A stretch of 29,348 bases of DNA from an uncultured bacterium (GTDB lineage: Bacteria > Bacteroidota > Bacteroidia > Bacteroidales > CAIWKO01), in NCBI GenBank assembly GCA_903916135.1, contig CAIWVT010000417.1, positions 1 through 29,348 of the forward strand. Direction: 5' to 3'. A program made the translations under genes and the position numbers. Under the pieces are notes generated by a model. It was not told the origin of the DNA. It was given only the letters and a program-made list of their open reading frames with translations, and ran no database searches. Below are positions 14,067 to 20,740 of the stretch, piece after piece; position 1 is the first letter of the stretch, and every line of letters begins with the position of its first letter.

Positions 14067-15320
14067 ATGAAAAGAAGCTTTATTGTTTTTTGCCTTGCTT
14101 GGCTCTGCTCGTCGCTTCTCTTTTCTCAAAATCTTCCTTATGTTAAAAGCATGATAGATACGTTGGCGTCGCCTGCGTTTTATGGTCGCGGATATGTGAA
14201 TAATGGGGATAAAATTGCTGCCACTTTTATCGCGAAGCAACTAAAAAAAGACCAAGTAAAATGTTTTGACACGAGTTATTTTCAAACATTTCATCTCAAT
14301 GTGAATACCTTTCCCGATGATGTAGCCTTAAAAATAAACGGTGTTGAGAAACAGCCCGGCATTGATTTTATGGTGTCGCCCGATGCGCAAACCATGAAGG
14401 ATAGCTATAAAGTTTTGGTGGTTGACGGAAACACGTTGAGTTCGGAAAAGCTTGCCAAGAAGTTCAGCAATCAAAATCTCTCGAAATTAGCTTTGGTGGT
14501 GGATACGGGGTTTAAAGATTTGAAAAACAAAAAACTTGAAGAAACACCTTTGTTGGTTTTTATTCGCGATAAAGGCATCTCATGGCATGTGGCTAAAGAA
14601 CAGAACGAGAAAAAACATGCCGAGATTACCATCAATCGAAGTGCTTTGCCCGCTAAGATTACGAATATCTCTGTGAATATTCATACGAAACTGCTCAGCA
14701 ATTATCCCTCACAAAACGTGGTTGGATATATTCCCGGGAAGATATATCCCGATAGTTTTGTGGTGTTTGGGGCACATTACGATCATTTGGGAATGATGGG
14801 CAGCAAAGCGTATTTCCCCGGTGCCAACGATAATGCAAGCGGCACAGCCATGTTGCTCGATTTGGCTGCTTATTATGCTCTGCCTGAAAACCGCCCGGAT
14901 TATTCCGTGTGTTTTATATTCTTCTCAGGCGAAGAAGCTGGCTTGGTGGGTTCGGAATATTACACAAAGTTTCCGCTGTTTCCTTTGCGGAAGATTAAAT
15001 TTATGTTGAATTTAGATATGGTTGGCACGGGTAGCGATGGCATCAAAGTGGTGAACGGAAGTATCTTTAAAAAGGAGTTTGAAACTTTGAAACAACTGAA
15101 CGAAGCCGGGAAATATCTCAAAAGCGTGAACGAACGTGGCGAAGCAGCCAATAGCGACCATTATCATTTTTATAAAAAAGGTGTAAAAAGTTTTTTTATC
15201 TACACCCTTGGCACCGAATATAAGGAATATCATACCGTAACCGACCAAGCGGCGGGACTTCCATTGACGAAATATCCTGAACTTTTCAATTTGATTTTGC
15301 GTTTTGTAAGTTCCTTATAA
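14067..15320 (+). CDS. Secreted M28-family zinc aminopeptidase
   Basis: The 417-residue protein has a Sec signal peptide (IVFCLAWLCSSLLFSQ, cut near residue 20) and the full M28 metallopeptidase site. GAHYDH gives zinc ligand H237; GANDNASG gives the bridging D255; SGEEAG gives catalytic E289 and ligand E290; NLDMVG gives D317; DHYHF gives H365. It should remove N-terminal residues from peptides in the periplasm or outside the cell. Residues about 75-200, between the signal peptide and the catalytic core, hold a beta-rich insert like a PA (protease-associated) domain, a common accessory in M28 enzymes. The ATG lies directly after the stop of the repeat protein gene with no gap, which implies translational coupling. 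A strong terminator follows at 15443-15472. Confidence 0.93.
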   Translation: MKRSFIVFCLAWLCSSLLFSQNLPYVKSMIDTLASPAFYGRGYVNNGDKIAATFIAKQLKKDQVKCFDTSYFQTFHLNVNTFPDDVALKINGVEKQPGIDFMVSPDAQTMKDSYKVLVVDGNTLSSEKLAKKFSNQNLSKLALVVDTGFKDLKNKKLEETPLLVFIRDKGISWHVAKEQNEKKHAEITINRSALPAKITNISVNIHTKLLSNYPSQNVVGYIPGKIYPDSFVVFGAHYDHLGMMGSKAYFPGANDNASGTAMLLDLAAYYALPENRPDYSVCFIFFSGEEAGLVGSEYYTKFPLFPLRKIKFMLNLDMVGTGSDGIKVVNGSIFKKEFETLKQLNEAGKYLKSVNERGEAANSDHYHFYKKGVKSFFIYTLGTEYKEYHTVTDQAAGLPLTKYPELFNLILRFVSSL

Positions 15321-15442
15321 AAATAGTTTCATAACAACCAAGTTATTTTTGTTTTTTGGCGTTTATATAGTTATCCCTAATATCCGTTTGAGGTATTTGT
15401 TTCTGACCCTTCCATTGCCTCAAAATTTTTCCCATAATAATG

Positions 15443-15472
15443 AAGCAACCTCGGGCGAGGTTGCTTTTTTTT
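15443..15472 (+). terminator. Strong rho-independent terminator after the M28 peptidase gene
   Basis: The arms aagcaacctc (15443-15452) and gaggttgctt (15457-15466) form a 10-bp stem with loop gggc, followed by eight T (15465-15472). It closes the repeat-protein/peptidase unit and precedes the universal stress gene. Confidence 0.9.
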
Positions 15473-15473
15473 A

Positions 15474-15481
15474 TACCTTTG
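15474..15481 (+). promoter_or_regulatory. Putative -7 element of the UspA-like gene
   Basis: TACCTTTG matches TAnnTTTG. It lies directly after the terminator and 16 bp before the ATG at 15498, implying a very short leader. No TTTG is visible at -33. Confidence 0.4.
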
Positions 15482-15497
15482 TCTTTTTTATGTAGAA

Positions 15498-16364
15498 ATG
15501 ACAGAGCCAACTCCAAAACAACAGATATTAGTTCCCTACGATTTTTCGACAGCTGCCGTAAATGCTTTGCATTACGGCATTGAACTGGCGCGACTGTTTA
15601 AGTGCGAAATAAGTATTTTTTATATTGTTACTAAAATAATCGCAAAACTTGAAGTCAAAGATGTTGAAGTGACAGAAGGAAGAAAAAAAGCATTGGGCGA
15701 AATAGCCAATAGAATCATTTCGCAAGAGGGAATCATGGCGAATGTGTATGTTTTTAAAGGCGAAGTGCAGCAAGTTATCCATGATTTTTATGAGAAACTG
15801 AATGTAATTGCCGTGATGGCAGGCATGAACAGCTATAAATCGAAAGTGCATTATTTTTCGTCAAGTTCCATTGTAACGGATTATAGAGATTTGCGCATAC
15901 CTATTATTATAGTGCACGACGAATTGCCCCGCAAAACGATGTATGAGAATATTATTTTGCCCTTAGATTTCAATCGCGAATCGAAAGAGAAATCGGCTTG
16001 GTCGGGTTATATCAGCACCTTGAACCAATCGAGGGTGACGGTGTTGACTCGGAAATATAAGGACGCGTATTTTGCTGCTTCCTTGCGCACCAATATTGTG
16101 TTGGTGGAGAAGTTGTTTAATAATTTAGGCGTGGCGTATGAGTTGATAAAGGAGCCCGACATCACCTGCGACATAGATAAATATGCTGTGGATTATGCGT
16201 GGATGAACCAAGGCGATATGATAGTGATTATGGCAACCAAAGAGGTGGCGGTTGACGATTTGTTGTTTGGTTTGAAAGAAAAGAAAATCATTGAAAACAA
16301 ATACAAACTGCCTATCATGCTCATCAATCCGAGAGATGATTTGTATTTGCCGTGTGGATGTTGA
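15498..16364 (+). CDS. Double-domain universal stress (UspA-like) protein
   Basis: The 288-residue protein holds two UspA-type alpha/beta domains. Domain 1 (about residues 1-140) opens with QILVPYDFSTAAVNALHYGI and ends near IPIIIVHDEL; domain 2 (about 148-280) opens with NIILPLDFNRESKEKSAW and ends with LPIMLINPRD. The Gly-rich ATP-binding loop G-x2-G-x9-G-S/T is not evident in either half, so nucleotide binding is uncertain. Proteins of this type are common in Bacteroidetes and usually act in the cytoplasm under stress or growth arrest; the exact role is not known. A -7 element just before the ATG suggests independent transcription. The C-terminus ends in YLPCGC, a Cys pair of unknown meaning. 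Confidence 0.88.
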   Translation: MTEPTPKQQILVPYDFSTAAVNALHYGIELARLFKCEISIFYIVTKIIAKLEVKDVEVTEGRKKALGEIANRIISQEGIMANVYVFKGEVQQVIHDFYEKLNVIAVMAGMNSYKSKVHYFSSSSIVTDYRDLRIPIIIVHDELPRKTMYENIILPLDFNRESKEKSAWSGYISTLNQSRVTVLTRKYKDAYFAASLRTNIVLVEKLFNNLGVAYELIKEPDITCDIDKYAVDYAWMNQGDMIVIMATKEVAVDDLLFGLKEKKIIENKYKLPIMLINPRDDLYLPCGC

Positions 16365-16376
16365 GAGAGGGGGAGA

Positions 16377-16430
16377 AGTACTTAAAGTGCCTAAAGTGCC
16401 TAAAGTACTTCAAGTATTTAAAGTGCTAGA
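16377..16430. repeat. Six 9-bp tandem repeats
   Basis: Units of agtacttaa / agtgcctaa type start at 16377, 16386, 16395, 16404, 16413 and 16422, immediately after the UspA-like gene. The period is exactly nine throughout. I recall similar short intergenic repeats in other Bacteroidetes genomes. They could be read as (K-V-P) triplets on the plus strand, but no start signal supports translation. Confidence 0.8.
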
Positions 16431-16452
16431 GACCGCACAACAGATTCGTGAA

Positions 16453-16779
16453 TTACAAACCTTTTATTTTGTTTGAAGTTTTGTTTTGGCTATTAATAAT
16501 GCGTTTTATAATATAGAAGTTATTCTTAACTTCATAAAAAGCAAACCAAGTTACGCTTTTGCTTATATTAAAAGATGCAACAAGATCTTTTGAAGGCTTA
16601 TTATATTTTCCATAATGATGTCTTTTTTGTTTCAAATGAATTGTTGTTTCAATTTCATTTGTTAATTTAAAAACGTAATTTTCAGCAGCTTCAATAAAAC
16701 CAAAATATTCATTCGCGTATAACTCGAAAATTAAGCTATCTAAATATTCCGTAACTTCTTTTACATATATTACCTTCAT
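16453..16779 (-). CDS. RelE/ParE-family toxin-like protein
   Basis: The 108-residue protein has the short alpha/beta layout of RelE/ParE toxins: an N-terminal helix (VKEVTEYLDSLIFELY), a strand-turn segment (LKQKRHHYGKYNKPSKDLVA) and the closing strands SKSVTWFAFYEVKNNFYIIKRIIN. The TWFAF and YIIKRIINSQN pieces match the strand pair that ends many RelE-like proteins. RelE toxins cut mRNA on the ribosome and ParE blocks gyrase; the sequence does not settle which. It is the second gene of a pair: its ATG at 16779 overlaps the stop of the antitoxin-like gene by four bases (16776-16779), the usual arrangement in toxin-antitoxin operons. It is AT-rich. Confidence 0.75.
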   Translation of the reverse strand: MKVIYVKEVTEYLDSLIFELYANEYFGFIEAAENYVFKLTNEIETTIHLKQKRHHYGKYNKPSKDLVASFNISKSVTWFAFYEVKNNFYIIKRIINSQNKTSNKIKGL

Positions 16780-17015
16780 TTCGCTTTCATTTTTTTCAAG
16801 CGTTCAGGATATGTTGCGATTCTTTTTGACATCTCAGCCCTAAGTTCATCACCGGTAATACAGTCTTTTGCTAATTTATCAAATTCATCTTCTTCGATAG
16901 CACCTTTTTGCTCTAAGTAAGGAAATAAATCTTTGTGTTTTTTTAAATTGATACGGGCATAAGTCATGTGACCTTTGCTGTCTTTTTCGATTTGAATACC
17001 TGCTATACGTGCCAT
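16776..17015 (-). CDS. Putative antitoxin paired with the RelE/ParE-like protein
   Basis: The 79-residue product starts at ATG 17015 (MARIAGIQIEKDSKGHMTYA). It reads like a small conserved Bacteroidetes antitoxin: a beta-strand pair (IAGIQIEKD, YARINLKKH), then helices (FPYLEQKGAIEEDEFDKLAK) and a basic tail (KRIATYPERLKKMKAK). A longer frame would start at 17057, but its first residues overlap the TAATTTTG promoter element at 17040-17033, so the shorter form is preferred. It overlaps the toxin gene by four bases and precedes it. Antitoxins of this kind bind the toxin and often repress their own promoter. No known DNA-binding domain is certain from sequence alone. Confidence 0.7.
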   Translation of the reverse strand: MARIAGIQIEKDSKGHMTYARINLKKHKDLFPYLEQKGAIEEDEFDKLAKDCITGDELRAEMSKRIATYPERLKKMKAK

Positions 17016-17032
17016 GTTGAATAAATTTGATG

Positions 17033-17065
17033 CAAAATTACAAAAAAAAGAATTCAAATTACAAA
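17033..17065 (-). promoter_or_regulatory. Putative promoter of the toxin-antitoxin operon
   Basis: On the minus strand TTTG (17065-17062) is followed after 21 bp by TAATTTTG (17040-17033), just upstream of the ATG at 17015. This fits the Bacteroidetes form with a slightly long spacer. It lies inside the longest frame of the antitoxin and so argues for the shorter start. Confidence 0.45.
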
Positions 17066-17099
17066 AAATAATGATTTGTATGAACCTATGTTGAGCTGA

Positions 17100-17392
17100 G
17101 AAACAGAAGCTGTTTAGGCTGTAGCCTAAAAGATAGTAGCGACGGAGTTGGAGGCTTTGGCGAACGGAGTTTCAAACTTTATTAGTTTAGAAACAGAGAT
17201 TACTCATTGCAACCTTTACTTTTTTAGTTTGTTGCTGTTGCATAAAGTAATAAAGTTCAGCATCAGCGTAGGCATTTGTTTTGTTACTAAAGTAATAAAG
17301 TTTTTTTTAATGCTTTTGTAGATAAAAGGTATTGGGCAAAAGCCTATAAGGATATTAAAGACGGAGGCAGAGGCTGACGCCGAACGGGATTT
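17100..17392. repeat. Hairpin-rich repeated element between the TA pair and the HEPN-motif gene
   Basis: No gene is visible in this stretch of about 300 bp, but it is structured. The arms aaacag/ctgttt (17101-17115) and tttaggct/agcctaaa (17113-17130) form overlapping hairpins. gtttcaaact (17169-17178) pairs imperfectly with agtttagaaac (17184-17194). The 33-bp piece starting gacggag and ending gaacgg(a/g) occurs twice in direct orientation, at 17141-17172 and 17360-17392. taaagtaataaagtt occurs at 17243-17257 and 17288-17302. The second gacggag copy overlaps the stop of the HEPN-motif gene by two bases. It resembles a REP/BIME-type dispersed element, but no transposase is present. Confidence 0.6.
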
Positions 17393-18101
17393 ATTGATTT
17401 CTTACCTCAAGTTTTTTTATTATTGTTTTTAAATATATATTTATTAAGTCCAAAATATCTAGAAGAAATTTGTCATCACTAATGATAAAAGTCCCTCGAT
17501 CATCTATTTTTAAGTAAGGATTGTTTTCAATTTCTTTGTAAATATCAAGATTTTTAACTACTTGATTTTTCTTTTTTTTAATATTAGAGTTAAAATGAAC
17601 AATACAGTTTCTTAACCGTTGAAAAAATGTAATTTTCTCCCAAGTTTGTTCAAGTTCATTCAAGTCCAAACCAACAACTAAGTTTAAATATTTTTTACTC
17701 TTACTTATATAGCCCTCTCCATTAATATCATCAAGTTTTATTTTCATTTCTTCGCAATCTTGAACTGTAATACACAAACTCTTTAAGTTAAATTCAAAAA
17801 GAGAGTATAATGAGAGGAGTGTGGAATTATTAAATGTTGCAGGGTAAAATTTGTTAATTTGATAATACTGTTCTTCATAGTGCTCAAGTAGCCCATCAAT
17901 ATTTTCTGGATATTTTTTCTTTTCTGTTTCAATCATTTCATTGAAAATGTTCTGTTGTTTTTTAATATTATTTCTACTGTCTATAATATATTCTCTGAAT
18001 GAATCAATTTCAGAAAAAATTGTGTTTTTATGAAATTGTAAAAACATTGGAAGAACTATTTTTGTTTTAAATAAGTCGTTATTTGATGATTCTGTTATCA
18101 T
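17391..18101 (-). CDS. HEPN-motif protein, possible RNase
   Basis: The 236-residue protein is rich in helices. It carries RLRNCIVHFNS with the R-x4-H signature (R164, H169) of HEPN domains. The preceding helix (LSLYSLFEFNLKSLC, about residues 96-110) and the one before the motif (EQTWEKITFFQRLRN) fit the four-helix HEPN layout. An N-terminal helical part (residues about 20-85, FSEIDSFREYIIDSRNNIKKQQ split by a turn) precedes it. HEPN proteins are often RNases in toxin-antitoxin, abortive-infection or Cas-associated defence; others are inactive. The neighbourhood contains a toxin-antitoxin pair, but no minimal-nucleotidyltransferase (MNT) partner is adjacent. RNase activity is an inference from the motif. 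Confidence 0.65.
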   Translation of the reverse strand: MITESSNNDLFKTKIVLPMFLQFHKNTIFSEIDSFREYIIDSRNNIKKQQNIFNEMIETEKKKYPENIDGLLEHYEEQYYQINKFYPATFNNSTLLSLYSLFEFNLKSLCITVQDCEEMKIKLDDINGEGYISKSKKYLNLVVGLDLNELEQTWEKITFFQRLRNCIVHFNSNIKKKKNQVVKNLDIYKEIENNPYLKIDDRGTFIISDDKFLLDILDLINIYLKTIIKKLEVRNQ

Positions 18102-18276
18102 AGTATTTTTTTTTATTGGTTATTTAAATGACAGTAAAATTACAAAAAATAAACTTATCGCTGTTAAAAGAAGTGAATGTATTGTAATAATTTGAAATAG
18201 GTTAGGTGTAAAGAGTTTAATTTATTAGTTAAAAATTCCGAAAACAACAGGGTGGTTATAGCCTTCAATATGACTA

Positions 18277-19590
18277 TTAATTTTCTATTTTATATAATAA
18301 GCCATTACTAAAATGCAAACTATATTTCCAACCAAAGTACCAATCTTCGTAAGTACCATTTGCTGTAGTGGTTTTATATATATCAAACGGTTTTCCCCAT
18401 GCTTTTTCGCACATTTCTTTACTAAACCCTATTTTAACATTACCTTGTACAATTAATTCGCAATTTTCCAAACCAAATTTTGCTATACAATCTTTTCTTT
18501 CTAATTCATAAACTAATCTTTCATTCTCTTTTTTTATTAATTCTTCTTTTTTCTGTTTTGCTAATAATTGTTGACTTTGTAATTTTTTTTCCATCTCCCT
18601 TTTGTTATAATCCTCTTCTTTGATAAAACCACTTGACAAAGACTTTAAAGAAAGAGTAATTTGTTCTTCTTGATTATTTTTTAATATATATATAATTTGA
18701 TTAAATGGTTTTAATATTGTGACTTCTGAGCAAAACCATTTACTCCCTGGCACAATATTAACAAGCTTATATGTGCTGATTTCTTTTCCATACTTGTCTT
18801 CTGATTTTATAGGATATCGTATGTCTGCTTTTTTGATTTCTTTCCAAGTATAATCACCGCTCGAATTCTTCTCATCATCATATATTATATTTTGTTTTTC
18901 ATACAATTGTTTTTGCTTAACAAAATAGGGTACTAAAATAAAATTTTCATGTGATAACGAACAAAATAATGTATCTCCATCAATATCATTACGTAGTACA
19001 TAAATATATGCATCAGCACTTAGGTCCCGATAATATTTTATTTCTTCTCTATCAATAAATGTATTACTATTCCTTAAATTACTAGAATTTTCTAATGTTC
19101 TATAGAAATTTTTCAATAACACCTTTAAAGTATCACCATATAGTACATTTAATATGGTATAATATTTATCACTGATTTGCTCAATATCAGTTTTTACTAT
19201 TGGATTATCCTCTCCAGCCATAAGTCCAGACGATGAAATATGTTTTGGTTTGTATTTAAAAGTCATTATGTTCTTATAATCTAATCTTTTTGCTGCTGAA
19301 CCATATCCATCATATTTGTAAGCTCCAAATTTTTGATCAACTGGGAATATATTGGGTGTTTTTGAAATCATACATGTAGGTTCTATAGCTAGACAATAAA
19401 TTCTAATACCTACATATTGCTTATAATCACTTAACTTTTCATGGTCTTCCCAACTTTTTAAACTGTCATAAGCAGGAGGTCTCATGGTTATACGTTCTAC
19501 ATTTTTTTTCTCTATTTCGGTAATAGTGATTTGTGAATAAAGTAATGATGAGTTTAAAGCCATCATTAATATTAGAATATAGTTTTTCAT
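18277..19590 (-). CDS. Secreted hypothetical protein with coiled coil
   Basis: The 437-residue protein has a Sec signal peptide (NYILILMMALNSSLLYSQ, cut near residue 20) and no lipobox. Residues about 20-300 are beta/alpha and unassigned. Residues about 325-375 form a charged coiled coil (EEDYNKREMEKKLQSQQLLA, then KQKKEELIKKENERLVYELE). The last 50 residues (VKIGFSKEMCEKAWGKPFDI, then EDWYFGWKYSLHFSNGLL) look like the small SmpA/OmlA-type or BamE-like domain found at the end of Bacteroidetes exported proteins. The gene lies 12 bp downstream of the 19603-19959 gene on the same strand and the two are probably co-transcribed. It is very AT-rich. I do not recognise the family as a whole. Confidence 0.7.
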   Translation of the reverse strand: MKNYILILMMALNSSLLYSQITITEIEKKNVERITMRPPAYDSLKSWEDHEKLSDYKQYVGIRIYCLAIEPTCMISKTPNIFPVDQKFGAYKYDGYGSAAKRLDYKNIMTFKYKPKHISSSGLMAGEDNPIVKTDIEQISDKYYTILNVLYGDTLKVLLKNFYRTLENSSNLRNSNTFIDREEIKYYRDLSADAYIYVLRNDIDGDTLFCSLSHENFILVPYFVKQKQLYEKQNIIYDDEKNSSGDYTWKEIKKADIRYPIKSEDKYGKEISTYKLVNIVPGSKWFCSEVTILKPFNQIIYILKNNQEEQITLSLKSLSSGFIKEEDYNKREMEKKLQSQQLLAKQKKEELIKKENERLVYELERKDCIAKFGLENCELIVQGNVKIGFSKEMCEKAWGKPFDIYKTTTANGTYEDWYFGWKYSLHFSNGLLYKIEN

Positions 19591-19602
19591 TTGTTTTTTT
19601 TT

Positions 19603-19959
19603 CTATTTTGCAAATTCATAATGAATCAAAATTCCTTCTTTTACTTCAATAAAATCAAAAGATTCTAAAGTATGATATTCAAATTTTCTACTCTGCCCCA
19701 TTTTATTCCAAGGTTTAAATAAGACAAAGGAATTACCTAACTTGATTATGTTTTGTTCTTTATCGTAATCAATTATATGAAATAAACGATTAACATTTTG
19801 TTCTTTAGCTTCCAACCAAAATGGTGCTAAATATTTTACATTTCTGCCAGTTAAATTGGCAATTCCTAAATCAGGATTTATATAGACTATATTCTCATTA
19901 TATAGTTCTCCTGCAAATTTATTTTTTTCAGGTACAACAATAACATTAATTTTGTTCAT
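19603..19959 (-). CDS. Hypothetical protein upstream of the secreted coiled-coil protein
   Basis: I do not recognise this product. Starting at ATG 19959 (MNKINVIVVPEKNKFAGELY) it has 118 residues, with alternating strands (NIVYINPDLGIANLTGRNVK, then LFHIIDYDKEQNIIKLGNSF), no signal peptide and no catalytic motif. An in-frame ATG at 20097 would add 46 residues (MLCNFELGNKSGVWRPLKKT). However, TAATTTTG at 20089-20082 lies inside that extension, so a transcript from it would begin after 20097. The start remains uncertain. It precedes the secreted gene by 12 bp and probably shares its promoter. Confidence 0.55.
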   Translation of the reverse strand: MNKINVIVVPEKNKFAGELYNENIVYINPDLGIANLTGRNVKYLAPFWLEAKEQNVNRLFHIIDYDKEQNIIKLGNSFVLFKPWNKMGQSRKFEYHTLESFDFIEVKEGILIHYEFAK

Positions 19960-20081
19960 ATTAGTATTTAATGATTTCCTACTCATAGGCTTTTCAGATA
20001 CCGCCCCCACTAAATAAAAACCTGAGTGAGCCAAGCCCGTTTTTTTAAGTGGTCTCCAAACTCCACTTTTATTTCCGAGTT

Positions 20082-20089
20082 CAAAATTA
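20082..20089 (-). promoter_or_regulatory. Putative -7 element upstream of the 19603/18277 gene pair
   Basis: On the minus strand TAATTTTG matches TAnnTTTG. The nearest TTTG upstream lies 22 bp away (20115-20112), longer than the usual 19 bp. It would leave a leader of about 115 bases before ATG 19959. Confidence 0.35.
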
Positions 20090-20198
20090 CATAACATTTT
20101 TCATATACAAGCAAAAAACATTTTTTTAATTACATCCCATCAACAAAATTTTTCAAATCCAAATAATAAAAATTTATCTCTTTCAATATGGGCTAGGT

Positions 20199-20613
20199 GA
20201 ACGGATTAAAATAATAGATGATTGGTTGGTCGGATGAGATGAACGGATTGAAATGTCTGTTGATTGGATGGTCGGTTCGATTGAATGGATTGATGTATCA
20301 GATGAATGGAGGAACGGATGATATGAACGGATTGAAATATCTAATGAATGGCTGGTCGGAATAGATGAACGGATGGTCCGTTCATTCGTTTCCTTGAAGG
20401 GAACGAATGAATGGCTGAAAATATACGTTATAAAATTGAAATAAGAGATGATCGGATAGAAATATACGTTTCAAAATTATTAGAAGAGGTGATCGAACTT
20501 ATGAATGCGTAATAAAAATAAAATAAAAGGTGATCGGATTGAAATATACGTTTCAAAATTAAAATAAGAGGTGATCGGATGGTCCGTTCATGTGAACGGA
20601 TTGTCCAAACGTC
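20199..20613. repeat. Degenerate 42/41-bp tandem array with embedded hairpins
   Basis: Units start at 20199, 20241, 20283, 20325, 20367 and 20409 (42-bp steps), then 20450, 20491, 20532 and 20573 (41-bp steps); the last is partial. Each opens with ga(a/t)cggat or a close variant. The first half shares gaacggattgaaat and ggtcgg blocks; the second half shares gaaatatacgtttcaaaatt followed by aataagaggt. Perfect inverted repeats are embedded: gaacgga/tccgttc (20367-20383), tccgttca/tgaacgga (20583-20600) and cattcgtt/aacgaatg (20384-20410). Together with the flanks this fills the gap 20098-20740. No gene is convincing here, apart from a 48-codon frame at 20218-20364 made of 14-residue repeats. 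Confidence 0.85.
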
Positions 20614-20693
20614 GGAACGGAAGGAAAAATGACCTCATTAAGCCCAAAAGAGATTCTCAATACGTTATTTATCAATACTTAAAGCAAATGAAA

Positions 20694-20712
20694 GGGTCGC
20701 CATTAGCGACCC
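20694..20712 (-). terminator. Hairpin terminator of the FN3-tailed gene
   Basis: The arms gggtcgc (20694-20700) and gcgaccc (20706-20712) form a perfect 7-bp GC-rich stem with a 5-base loop. On the minus strand it is followed by TTTCATTT. It lies 29 bp past the stop of the gene at 20741. The T-tract is imperfect. Confidence 0.6.
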
Positions 20713-20740
20713 AATTATCCTAAGAAAACAGCTTGTTTTT

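Noticed and set aside
16291..16476. 61-codon frame reading through the 9-bp repeats as a KVPKV peptide
   Set aside because: Its first part overlaps the end of the UspA-like gene in another frame and the rest is the repeat itself.
20218..20364. The 48-codon repeat frame as a real gene
   Set aside because: It follows from the in-phase 42-bp unit, has no promoter or homologue I recognise, and ends where the unit length changes. It is kept only as a finding.
20199..20613. 42/41-bp repeats as a CRISPR array
   Set aside because: Units diverge along their whole length rather than alternating identical repeats with unique spacers; no cas genes are nearby.
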